This document shows, one piece after another, positions 15,001 to 24,962 of a stretch of DNA of 64,000 bases (its first letter is position 1; the number at the start of each line of letters is the position of its first letter). The translations under genes were made by a program, and so were the position numbers. The notes beneath the pieces are model-generated. The model made no database searches. It saw only the letters and a list, made by a program, of their open reading frames with translations, and was not told the origin of the DNA. The stretch spans positions 2,802,108-2,866,107 of the forward strand of contig NW_001865039.1 of assembly GCF_000002865.3 (NCBI RefSeq), given 5' to 3'. This DNA is from Monosiga brevicollis MX1. Taxonomy: Eukaryota > Opisthokonta > Choanoflagellata > Craspedida > Salpingoecidae.

Positions 15001-17209
15001 GTGGCTGTGCTTTCGGGAACAGTCACTTGGTACTGCACCTGGTCAAAAACCGGAGCATTGTCGTTGACATCCAAGATGACAACGGTTACGGCGGCGCTTG
15101 AAGAGAAGGTGCCATCTGAGGCTGTCATCTGCAGGCTGATTGGGGATAGCGCCACGGGGTCGGCATCGAATACGACCAGCGAGGTAAGGTTGGCCGTCAA
15201 GCTGTCCAATGCAAATTGGGAACTGCTGCTGAGGCTATAAACGAGGGCCGCGTGCAAGTCTGCGTCTGTTGCTGGTAGCATGGCCAGGCTGGTGCCGACG
15301 GAGCTGTTCTCGTTGAAAAAGAGGTAGTAGGCACTTTGGCTGTAGGCAGGAGCATTGTCGTTGACGTCGAGGACCGAAACCTCGATGATAAGGGCATCGA
15401 CACCGTCAACGCCAGCCTGACTGGCCTCCAAGCGCACCAAGTAGCTGTCAATCGTTTCGCGATCAAGCGTCTGAGTGAGGATCAGATCGTCGCCAAGAAT
15501 CGCGAAAGTACGTGTGGTGTCCTCAAGCTGAAACTGCACAGTGCCAGAAGAGTTGACCAAATTTGACAAAGAGGTATAAACAATCGTGCCATTGGCAACA
15601 TCCTCGGAGACGTTGAGGGCCAACGTTTCAACTGTGAACAGGGTCACGTCATTGTCCAGCAAGGTAAGGTAAATTTCAGCGGGGCTGGCACCAGCCAAAG
15701 TGATGACGAGGGACTCTGATTGCTCGTCTTCGTCGTCGTCCTCCACGTCGAGGTACAGCTGACTGTTTGCAAAGTGAATGATCACATCGGCCACGGAGTA
15801 GCGGACCATGTCGTAGACGATCACGCGTGACGAGGCCAAACGATCCACCAACGCGATGTGCCCAGCTTGGTTCATATCCACAGATTGAGCCGCAGGCAGG
15901 GAACGAGAGGCCGCCACAAAACTGCCTCGCGCCACACTCCAGTCATACCAAGCGGAAGCCGCCTCGCTGCCGTCAACCTCCGACTGAGAGATGAGGAGTG
16001 ACAACTGCGCGTCACAAAAGAGTGTCACGTCCCGGGCAGCATAAGTGGTTGCCACAACGCTGAGCGTCTGCGCGGCACCGGCGGGGCTGATGGAGAAGAC
16101 GGCCACGGAGGACGTAAAGCTCCCCGTTGCCTGAAGCGCCACGGCTACAAAGCTTTGATTGTTTAGGCAAGTAACTGAAGAGACGTCATGGGTAGCACCC
16201 ACAGTCAAACTTGCGCCAGATTCGAGTAGCTGGTTTGAATCGTATAGCCACAGGTGAGAGGCCACGCTGGAGCTTTGGCTCTCTGAATCATAGACATTGC
16301 CAAACACAAACCCAACAGCGTCGCCGGCAGTAACTGGTGCAACACTTTGAGCACCAATGGTGGCCGCCGTATCCCGGAGCTGAAAACTGCCGTCTTGGAG
16401 CACATATACAAACGACTGTATCGAGGTGGTAAAGCTGCTGTCGTGACTATTGGCAAACGCAAGCAGCAGGGCATCATCCAGGACATTGAAGGCACAACCC
16501 TGACCGCCCAGCGTCTCAACGGCATCCACCTGTGTCCATCCGGCACCGTTGTTGGCAAAGATGGGAGATGAAATGCGATAATTGCTCCCTGCACGGTAGT
16601 TGGCGACTGCCACGTAGGTGATGGAGCCCCAGGTGGCCACGCAGGCGTCTACCGGCTCGGACACGACGAAACTGGTTGTGCTCCCCTCTGATGAGGCAAA
16701 AGTCACATAGCCCTCGCCATAGAGGACCAGATCGTTGTTTGGGAGGATAGCGACATTCTCAGCCTCCAGTCCTTGCTCCACCCAAGGCTTATCCGGGAAG
16801 AATGCTGGAACACCGGCTATCAGAGCAGCAGTTGACAGGGACAAGAGGCTCGTGAGGGAACGAAAGGAACACGAGAGGAGTTGCAAATGCTAACAGTCTC
16901 TGCCTTGCCCCAATGTTGGCTTGATCATGCCCTGCCCTCGAGGCGTTACTCCCATACCCTGTGTTGGCTCGGATCCTACTGGGACCGGAACGTACCTGCT
17001 GAGTCATCTGGCGTTGCAACGGTGGCGGTGCCAATCGTAGACACCGTTACGCCCTGTGCGGGCGCTGAGACGTTGAGATCGATCTCATATGGCTCCGAGA
17101 GAACACCTTCCTCGAGTGTAATGTTCACGGCAACGGCAGGCGCGACTAGAAGCGCGACCACGACAGCCAAGACCAAGGCCACGAGTGTGGCCCCTGGTTT
17201 GGATGACAT
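1..17209 (-). CDS. Giant cadherin with EAR-like and Calx-beta-like N-terminus (partial, runs off left edge)
   Basis: Predicted secreted or membrane-anchored calcium-dependent adhesion protein; the C-terminus, and so any membrane segment, lies outside the window. Exon 1 (17209-16996) starts MSSKPGATLV and carries a clear hydrophobic signal peptide ending near VAPAVA. A 179-nt intron with donor GTACGT follows, and exon 2 starts at 16816 in matching phase (codon G|CC). Exon 2 then stays coding to base 1. Residues from about 72 to 420 look like EAR/EPTP propeller blades (VAVANYRAGSNY, LLLAFANS). A Calx-beta-like end (VEDDDEDE...LLDND) follows near 15800-15655, then about 50 cadherin repeats recognised by LDRE/LDYE, DADxGxN and DVNDNAP motifs roughly every 310-330 bp. 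The frame changes by one base near 10111-10115. I sampled the left-hand frame at several points (about 8590, 5160, 1500 and 1-60) and it is the same. With that jump set aside, at least 5,600 residues are encoded. Family assignment is secure; the cellular role is inferred. Confidence 0.93.
15655..16816 (-). other. Non-cadherin N-terminal module: EAR/EPTP-like propeller plus Calx-beta-like segment
   Basis: This part of the cadherin lacks DVNDN motifs. It shows recurring blade-like phrases (YVAVANYRAGSNY, ALLLAFANSHD, VGFVFGNVYD, FVAVALQATG), each followed by a hydrophobic strand and an S-x-W/F/V-x-Y/F pattern, as in epilepsy-associated repeats of LGI1, TSPEAR and ADGRV1. The last 50 or so residues contain an acidic VEDDDEDEQSE run and end with TLLDND, the usual close of a Calx-beta domain. 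The length of about 350 residues fits a seven-bladed propeller. The assignment is by eye from remembered family patterns. Confidence 0.6.
16817..16995 (-). other. Intron 1 of the giant cadherin gene
   Basis: The donor reads GCAG|GTACGT and the acceptor reads CTGATAG|CCGG on the minus strand. The splice joins the signal-peptide exon to the giant exon without changing frame (codon G|CC). It is the only intron seen in the 17.2 kb of this gene present here. Confidence 0.85.
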
Positions 17210-17660
17210 GGTCGCCGGTCGCTTGGTGTCGTTGTCGTCGAAGAGGGTGCGCCGACGTTACGCCCCCCTTCCCTATTGTCTTCTTCTTTAAACCCTTTGA
17301 GTGAAGTAAATACAATGATGTTTAGCACAAAAACTCTGCTTCGCTGATTCAGAATTTTTACTTTGACCTTTTCAAAGCTTATTCCTTGTTATATAAGTTT
17401 CCTGTCGAAACAGGATTTAGGGGAGTTGTGCTTGGTCTTTGTTTAGAGGCAGCCTCCAGCCTGTTTTCGAAAAAAAAAGTGTGCCATTTTACGTGTGAAT
17501 CAACTGTGGAAATCAACAATGTGAAAAGGCGCTTTGAGAGCTGAGACGAGCAGGGTTGAGGGAACGATACAGAAATAACAGCCGACATTGGCAAAGGGAT
17601 TTCTACGCAGTAGTGGGGCCTGTTGTGAATTGCACAGCCTCCGAGCCTAAGCCGTTGAGT
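17210..17660. other. Intergenic: cadherin promoter side and kinase 3' side
   Basis: No convincing coding stretch. It holds the presumptive promoter and 5' leader of the cadherin (minus strand) and the 3' untranslated region of the kinase gene. Confidence 0.6.
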
Positions 17661-19511
17661 TCATGCAAATGGGTTATTCTCCCAGGTTGTGTGCCTGCCA
17701 GAGTCTTTGGCGGGGTTTGATGGCGTGGCAGAGGCCGTAGAAGTTGTCAAAGACGACGCTGCGCTATCTCCTCCAAAGGCCCAGTCAGCAGACAAATCTT
17801 GATTCGAGGCAAAAGGGCTTTTTAGCTTGACGTTGGGCCTGGTGCACACACGCCATGATGGAGAATGAATACGAAGTGGTGCTGTGCCAGCCACACGAGT
17901 GCACGTCAACTTACGTAGATGCGCGTGCAAACGGATTGGAGGGATTGGGCGGGATATCAAATGGGTTACTGGGCGACCTTTGGTGGGTTTTCTTGTGACC
18001 AGCACCAAGCAGGACTGCATCAAAGGGATTGGACTTGTTCCGGCGGTGCGTGGCGTGCGCAGGGCGACGAGGATGGAAGTCGCTGGTGTCTGAGACTGAG
18101 GCTGGGTGCTTGGACGGCGACCGACGTGCCGGTGGCGCCGCGGAAGCCACGGAGGCGGGCGGGGCCGGTGCTGGTGCTGGCGTCGGTACTGAGGCGGATT
18201 TTGTCGACGCACCACTCGCAGTGGCGGCTGTCAGTGGCGGCGCGGCTGCGGCGGGCGTTGACAAAGTCGTGATGCTCGAAGGCAGCAAAGGACATGGCAT
18301 TTGGCGCAGGGCGAAAACACGCTACAGGCGAAAAGGCGCAACGGTGGCACGAGAGCAGTGACATCGTCCTGACGTGAGATACACCGCGCTTAAGCAATAG
18401 CAAAGAGGCAAGAACTTTGGAGTCGCTGGCATGCCCAAGTTTGGTCACCTTGCACAATGCTTCTGCCCCGATTCGCTTTGTGGGATCCAGTTCAAAGGTA
18501 GCGGCTGAGGCAAGGTGGAAAAGAAAACAAAACATTTGAGAGTGGAGAGACGAGCCAAAGACATGTGAAGGGCCGCTTTTGTGCTGATTCAACGTACCGA
18601 GGAGATCAATGACGGCAGGGCTAAAGTCGTGATGGTCTGGAATTTTGTACTTGCCGCTGACGATGGAAAGGGAGGAGTCACCAAAAGCGTCCGTAAAGAA
18701 GCATAACTTGTAAAGGACGCAACCGAGCGCCTAGTGGGGTGTGACAGAGTTGTAAGTCACCTGGCGGGGCCAGAGCAAAGGGCTGTCATGCACGCAAAGT
18801 AACTGTGGGCGAACATTACCCAAATATCAGCCTTCTCATTGATGGCGTGGCTCTGATAGAGATCAACCATTTCGGGTGCTCGATAATTTGGGGTCGTGTA
18901 TTTCTGAATTTCCTCTTCGCAAACAGGGATAGGATCCTGCGCTCCAGGATGAAGCACCTTCACGGTGGCGGATCCAAAGTCGCACAGCTTGAAACTGCCT
19001 TTATCCTCGCTTAATAGTACATTTTCGAGCTGGCCAATGGCGCGATGAGAGGGGCCCTGACGTGCTTCAGCCATGCATGTGCGCGGGTGTAGGGCAGGCC
19101 GGAAAACAAGTGGAATGAAAGCTGTAATTTGATATTAATCTCACCCACCTTCAAATCCCGATGAATGATCGGAGGTCGTTGTTGATGCAAGGCCGTCACG
19201 GCCAAGCAGATGTCTGAGAAAATCTGTCAGCATTGCGACGCGTGCGTGGGCTGAGTGTTGGTGGCTTGTTCCCGCTCAAACTGCGCACAGCGAGCCTGGT
19301 ACAGAACAACAGAGCGTAAAAAGTGTCTACCTTGAGCACCTCGCGCTCGGTAAATGGTCGAGTGAGGCGACGGTTCATGATATCCACCACATGGCCACCG
19401 GGGCAGTGCTCCATGAGAATCACGACCTGCCAGATCGCAGCACACCTTCCGAGTGAATCTTGGCTCTGGTCGGCAGGGCCAATGTGCTGCTTTTTGTTGC
19501 TTTGTCTTTTT

Positions 19512-19567
<56 letters not shown>

Positions 19568-20252
19568 GGGCCAAGACGCCAGGCAGATGCGTACCTCGGC
19601 GTGCTTGCCAGCAGGCTTCAAGTCTGACGCATGAATCGTCACGATGTTGTGGTGAAACGGCAGTTGTTTCTATCAGCATACGCGATGAGCACCCCTTGTC
19701 CCAGAAGGCCGTCGTCGGCAATACCCTGGGCGCGAGCCTTGCGCTTTCCAAACTCGTATGGGACACACCATAAATTCAATCTCCCGTGTTGTGGCGTCAA
19801 GGGTTTCTTGGTCATGAACCATGACCTGTGAAACGTCCCACACCCCAATGCGTCGTCCACAGCACAAAATTTGTCAGGGCGAGGCCCACTGGCAAAAGCG
19901 CGCGCTAACGAGCGGCTGCTCGTGTACTGCGAAAGCATTCCACACCGGCTCCTACCTTTTTGAGGGCATACTTTTTGGCACCGTCTGTCACGAGATACAC
20001 ACTTCCAAATCCACCTGAAAGAAATCAAGGCGAGGACAACGGCTCTGTCAGCGGTATTTTCACACCTGGGGTTGAGGTGACCAGACAACAAAAAAAATTA
20101 AAATAAAAAATGGTGATACCTTCAGCAATGAGCGACTCAATAGTGACATGGTAGTTATCAACGACCACCTCGCTCCCGGGCTCGAATGATCCTGATCCAG
20201 AAGAGGTTGACCCTTTGAAAAGGTGTTTCTTCATGTGCGCAAGCATTGGCAT
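17661..20252 (-). CDS. NAK-family Ser/Thr kinase (AAK1/BIKE/GAK-like) with C-terminal NPF motifs
   Basis: Predicted endocytic adaptor kinase; animal relatives phosphorylate AP2 and AP1 mu subunits. Eleven exons join in frame: 20252-20120, 20014-19956, 19825-19769, 19669-19595, 19426-19331, 19223-19149, 19029-18820, 18730-18598, 18504-18449, 18321-17915, 17838-17661, giving about 492 residues. Visible parts are the glycine loop GGFGSVYLV, the lysine in YALKK, the catalytic HRDLK, the DFGSA metal site, and the activation segment YTTPNYRAPEM. The phrases LYKLCFFTDAFGDSSL and the short tail after the kinase domain (VFALRQMPCP) are hallmarks of the NAK family. The tail is Ala/Pro/Ser-rich and holds four NPF motifs (SNPFD twice, SNPFA, and NNPFA at the very end), ligands for EH domains. 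An in-frame TAG just upstream supports the start. The intron between exons 4 and 5 carries a long dinucleotide repeat. Confidence 0.92.
19513..19565 (+). repeat. (GT)n microsatellite in kinase intron
   Basis: About 26 uninterrupted GT units within the intron between kinase exons 4 and 5; on the transcribed sense strand this reads (CA)n. Confidence 0.97.
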
Positions 20253-21233
20253 CGCAGCGGTGAAACGCGCTCGCTAATGAGTGTTTGTTCGTCGTCTTTC
20301 TCCACCCCGCCCCCCAGGGGCAACTCAAGGATATTGCCCAACCCAAAAAAAGGATGAGATGAGCCACCAAAAATAGAAGAAAAAAAACAGGTTGCACAGC
20401 CGGCGTTTGACCATGGGTATGGCGCGCTGTCAAGGGCACGGCAGCTCGGAAGAAGAAGATGGGTTGCGGGGCAGCGAGCAGCAACCCGCTTTTGGAAGAT
20501 GAAATCACACACTGTCCTCAAGCCAAAAGCACCGTGGTTATGATGCCTGAGCACTCCAAAGGAAGCCCCTGGCTCTCCGATGGGGAACGTCGTCGAATCA
20601 CAAAGTGCGTGGCGCTCGAGACCAAGCTACTGCGACAGTGGCGAAGGCTTGCAGCCTTTAAGGCCGTGACGGCACCGCGCTTGATCCCGTAGTTCAGTGC
20701 CAATGGGCAAGAAGAAGAGTGTTGAGAGTAGAGCTGAGTTTATGAAGCTGTGCCCCATCACACATCCCCGATCCTGGTCACTCGATCCCACCGTCCGCCA
20801 CACGGCCGATAGCATTGATGGTGGCAAAGAAAAAGTACAGAGGGAGGCTGGCTGGAGTGAGCACAAGAGTGAAAGTGTCTGGCTCTCTGGCTTGAACGAT
20901 TTCAACGTTACAAAGAGACAGAGATGTCAGCTTGTTCATCGCCAGAGAAAATGACAGTTGGTAGTAGATTGAAAGTGTGTCAGACCGCACATAATACACT
21001 TATTGGCGGGAGAATTTGAATGGCTGGTGCAGGACGTGAGTTGATCAGAAGTTCAACCGTGATTGTTCAAGCCACAAACGATAGTTTCTCCCCGTGCGAC
21101 CCGATCGCCAAGAGGATCATTGACGGCATTAGAAAATTGATTGAATCAGGTGTTGTCACTTTTGGACCCGAGTGCTTGAGGGCGCGAGCGTATCGCCTTG
21201 CCACAAGCATCTGGCCAACGTCAAACAACCATC
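20253..21233. other. Divergent intergenic region between kinase and securin-like genes
   Basis: This region separates the minus-strand kinase from the plus-strand securin-like gene and should hold both promoters. It contains a 77-codon plus-strand reading frame (20459-20692, listed separately) and A/T-rich tracts around 20340-20395. Nothing else was recognised. Confidence 0.55.
20459..20692 (+). CDS. Possible small N-myristoylated protein, 77 aa
   Basis: Not recognised as a known family. The frame starts MGCGAASSN, a good match to an N-myristoylation plus palmitoylation signal (Gly2, Cys3, small residue at 5, Ser at 6-7). It continues with acidic and then basic stretches (LSDGERRRITKC, KLLRQWRRLAAFK) that could form an amphipathic helix. 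It lies in the divergent space between two genes, with its start about 210 bp from the kinase start and on the opposite strand. It could equally be a chance frame in leader sequence, so the coding status is uncertain. Confidence 0.35.
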   Translation: MGCGAASSNPLLEDEITHCPQAKSTVVMMPEHSKGSPWLSDGERRRITKCVALETKLLRQWRRLAAFKAVTAPRLIP

Positions 21234-22289
21234 ATGGCCAGCTGGGTGTACACGGACGCGCCAAGCGCTATGGAACCAACGAACATCATGCGCCCCGCCA
21301 CCAAGGGTGAGTTTGGTTCAGAGGGCAATTGTGGGTTTTGGCTCCACCGCCATCGACCTAGCATGGCCAAAGCGAAACACGAGTGCAGGAGTGGGTGATC
21401 CTGCTGCCTCGCGCTGTTCTGCGAGGCCGGCGTCAAGAGCTCACCTGCTTCAAGTGCACTCATCAAGCGGCTGTATACGATCTGATAATAAGAGTTGACG
21501 TTGATACTCACCCACTGATTGGTTGTTTGGCTGCTTCAACGACCATGGGGACGACAACAAATTAGGTCTATCGGCGCGCTCTTCCCAAGCTACCCCATTC
21601 CGAACCAAGGTCCGAAAGCCTCGCATCCTTTGCTCAAACACACGGGCTTTCGCCACGTTGAGAAAAGAAGGAAGACCAGGCAGTAGAATGCGAGCAACAG
21701 AGAAGCAAGCAAGGAAGCACCTGGCCCAAGCCCGCCTCCCGCCTCTAATCCCTGGCACCATGTCATACACTACATTAGAGCATGGGTGTGCCTGGCTCCC
21801 AGCGCAAGGCCCTGGGCAACATCAGCAACGTCCGTGGGCAAGCCGTTTCACGAATCAAAGGCCCCATGGTCAGCGCCACGACCGCTGAGCGCAAGCCCCT
21901 AGCGGTTGCTCGCGGGCCCAGTGTACCCGAACCCGAATACATGGCGCCCAGTGAAGAGCTGCCCACAGACCCGGATCGCCTGCGGGAACGCATGGACAAG
22001 TGCGTGGTGTGGCGTGTACCCTGGCAATGCTGCCGCTTGTTGGCTCGATCCGCGGTGCTTCTTGTTTACTCGTTTTTATTTCAATTCCTCAAACGACCCT
22101 CTGTCCATGCCTGGGCGCCCACCTCTGCTACTCAGATCTTTTTTCGGCTTTCTTGAGCGATGCCATGCAGCTGACCACAACGCGACCGTTGCTTTGCCCA
22201 TGGAGGCTGAGCCCAGCTTCGCAACAGAGGAGATGCCCGAGATGCCAGGTGCAGACTTGAAACGAGACAACTTCAATTTCAATTTCTGA
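21234..22289 (+). CDS. Securin-like protein (PTTG1/Pds1 type candidate)
   Basis: Predicted separase inhibitor degraded at anaphase. Four exons join in exact frame: 21234-21306, 21566-21609, 21779-21999 and 22136-22289, giving about 163 residues (human securin has 202). The N-terminus MASWVYTDAPSAMEP resembles human MATLIYVDKENGEPG. A perfect destruction box RKALGNISN matches RxxLxxxxN and the human RKALGTVNR, and both are preceded by a short basic, Pro-containing stretch. An EPEYMAPSEEL phrase resembles the yeast pseudosubstrate segment, in which the cleavage arginine is replaced by proline. The C-terminal part is acidic and ends DNFNFNF. Exon 2 is only 44 nt and its splice sites are the least certain. 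Sororin is an alternative because exon 4 reads FGF, but the N-terminus and D-box favour securin. Identification is by motif only. Confidence 0.6.
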
Positions 22290-22439
22290 AACTTCCAATG
22301 AGACAAATCCGTCTGACCGCAAGCCTTGATACCATGCCATAGGGTTGGACTTGTCCCTTGATGCCCTCTCCGATGTGGATGCAGTACTGGGTGACGTGGC
22401 AGAAATTGGCTCCATAGACTGCGGGTCGCTGAACCCCTT

Positions 22440-24025
22440 TTAATGAGAACCGGTTCGACGCATCCACTGTACGTATTCGCGCAAGGACACGGACCCATCG
22501 CCGTTGGCGTCCAAGACTGCCAGGGCAGCATCGGGTGTGGATGGAAGGTCGTACCTAAAGCAAGTAATTTCACAAACTGGATGTGAATACGCTCGGCTCA
22601 GGAACCGTTGGTCTGGTCTCGAAGCAACCGCATCGTGCCAGAACAACACCCCACCCCCACCCCCGCCCCCACCCCCACCCCCACCCACAAACAATAAGAA
22701 TAAAAAGAATGCCCAGCTGCCGTTCCTTGCTCGCCCCCTTGTTTGTCTGTTTGATCTATCGTATCTGCTTTGCATCATTGTTGCTATTGTTGTTTTTGAA
22801 AGCGTCTGGTTTGTGTCGTGTTAGACGTACCCGTTGCCGCGCAAATTCTGAAATAACTCGCCAAACTCATCACGAGAGATGGAGCCCGAATGATCCTAGC
22901 AAGGCCACATTCCAAATGTGAGAAGATATCACCAGAAGACAAGCACACTTGCTTGCACGCGAAGCGAGCAAAACATGCATGGCACATGATGTAGGCGAGG
23001 GTCGGAGACCCTCTGTCACGGGACGCTCGCTGCTGTAGACAGACAGGCGCCCGGCAGGTCAACAAGCCGCACCTTGTCGAAGAACTCAAAGTGTGCCACG
23101 ACTGAGTCAACCCACTAAACAGAGCAACATGCATTCAAAGATGAAACTCAGATCAACACGTAAATCGACATTGTTCGACGGGCAAGGGAGGAGCACCTTA
23201 CTTTTGTCCAGGCCGCAGCTGCTGCCATATCTTGCTCGGCAGCTTGCTCGTCTTCATGCGCAGGTTGATCCTCCAACTGGGTGAAGCGGTCTTTGTTAGC
23301 CCTAGATACGAAATGGCAATGGCCTGATGAGTGCGTTTCAGACTTAACCTCACGGCAGAGGCATGGACAGGCATGAGCAGAGGGGGGCGGGGCGGCTAGA
23401 CTTACCACCAGCGCTTAAACTCGCTGTAGTTGAGTTCGCCGCTGCCATCCACTGCGCAGGGAGCGTGGAACCGATACTGAGCAATTGCATCATGCAGAGC
23501 AATCCCCTTCTGCTCTGTGTTTTTTTTTTTTTTCGATGCCTTGTGTCACAAATCCCATAGCATGGCCATGCATGGCTCACGGTCAATCAGTTTGAGGCCT
23601 GCCCGCACTTGCTCCTCTGTCATGGGATGGCCCATTTTGTAGGCGACCTAAAAGGCCAAGCAGCATCTCGGAGTCAATGCAACACGTTTCACACCAACAC
23701 CGCATGTGACCTGCGATTTAACATGTAAATTGATGCACCGTCAGGAGCCAGCAGACCACCTACCTCGGTCAACTCGGAGGCCGAGATCGTGCCCGAGCCA
23801 TCGCGATCGTAGCGGCGAAAAATGATCTGCAAGCCCCAGCCGCGTGAGCCCACCATCAACCACAAACCGCAGTCCCAAGGGAAAAGAAGGAACGTCAAAG
23901 AAGAAACATCAACCCCGCCATGGCCCGTCAAGAGCACATGGGATCCCCTCACAGCATGCAGCGAGGCTCAGTCCCCAGCACGATCAAGCCACCGCCCTGT
24001 GCCGACCAACCTCGGAAAGCAACAT
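22440..24025 (-). CDS. Calmodulin-like protein with four EF-hands
   Basis: Predicted cytosolic calcium sensor of about 170 residues. Seven exons join cleanly: 23826-23764, 23647-23581, 23451-23406, 23301-23202, 23114-23073, 22895-22831 and 22554-22440. A tentative first exon MLLSE (24025-24011) would complete the frame but has a weak GTTGGT donor, so the 5' end is uncertain. The four loops are DRDGSGTISASE, DLDGSGELNYSE, DKDHSGSISRDE and DANGDGSVSLRE. All have acidic or polar ligands at positions 1, 3 and 5, Gly at 6 and Glu at 12, so all should bind calcium. An acidic, Ala-rich insert (QPAHEDEQAAEQDMAAAAA) separates hands 2 and 3, longer than the calmodulin linker. The target is unknown. Confidence 0.82.
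22650..22686 (+). repeat. C-rich CCCCCA-type repeat in an intron
   Basis: Tandem CCCCAC/CCCGCC-like units lie in the last intron of the EF-hand gene; on the gene's sense strand they read G-rich. Confidence 0.9.
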
Positions 24026-24962
24026 GATTGCTTGATTCAAAAAAATCAACAAACTATAATTAATTCTTCTACATAAGCTCAAGCTGGTAACCCGTTTAGC
24101 ACCGCAACAAGTCTTCATAAGACTACAAAATCAGCTTCTTTTCAGCTGCACACGTAGTTCCAGCCAGTGGCACAAGCAAACACCCTCTTCACTGCCTTCG
24201 CATTCTGTATCTGTAATGTGTCAAACATCACAAGAGAGAGAGAAGTGATGTTGTGCACTTGAGACCAGTGCGTCCTCTCTCTCAGCAGCAGCAGCAGCAG
24301 CAGCAGCAACGGCAACGGCAACGATACTGCGTCTCTGAGTTTTCTGGGCTGATCGGTACGCATCCGCAGCCAACCTCAGCACGCTTGATTTAAAATCCAT
24401 TGGTACTGCCATGCTGGTCTTTTCTCAGGCTTGCTGGCTGGTTTCCTCCTCACGATGGTGATAATCATATCGATCCTCTGTCCCTTGATGAACGCTTGCG
24501 CCGGCCACACTCACGCACTCGGGAGGTCATGCTGATCGTGCTCTGGGAATAGATGCTCATTTCTCGCCCCCTTGCGCTCCGTCCGACTTTGAGTACGCCT
24601 TTTTTTACAAGTTGGTCGAGGAACGCAGCAGCAAATCGCCCTACGGAGAAAGGCCTCCTTATCTCAGAGCGTGCGCCTAAGACTCTGCGTTCAGCCGACC
24701 ATTCATCATGAGCTGAGAGGCACACTTGACGGCTGTGATTTGTGGTTTGAGTCTTTGGTACGTGAGCTTTTTTATGCGTTTGCTTTTCTTATTTCTTGTT
24801 TCTTGTCCAAGACTCCTGCGCGCGCTTCTTATGTGCACATTGCCACGGCGCGCTTGTTTCTCACTCTGTCGCGTTGAAATCAAATTCGGTGTGTCCCTCA
24901 TTTTAGCCGACCGCGGGCTGCTGCTCTTGTGCGGGGCGCTGCGGCGCGAAGCAACCGACATT
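24026..24962. other. Divergent intergenic region between EF-hand and WDFY3-like genes
   Basis: This region should hold the promoters and leaders of two divergent genes. It contains a short (AGC)n run at 24283-24308 and GA-rich bits. Short frames on both strands lack recognisable domains and were not called. Confidence 0.55.
24283..24308 (+). repeat. (AGC)n triplet repeat
   Basis: About eight CAG/AGC units, followed by imperfect CAACGG units. Confidence 0.9.

Noticed and set aside
18029-18361. Gly/Ala-rich plus-strand frame
   Set aside because: It is antisense to the Ala/Pro-rich tail exon of the NAK-family kinase, which has conserved phrases and phase-matched splice sites.
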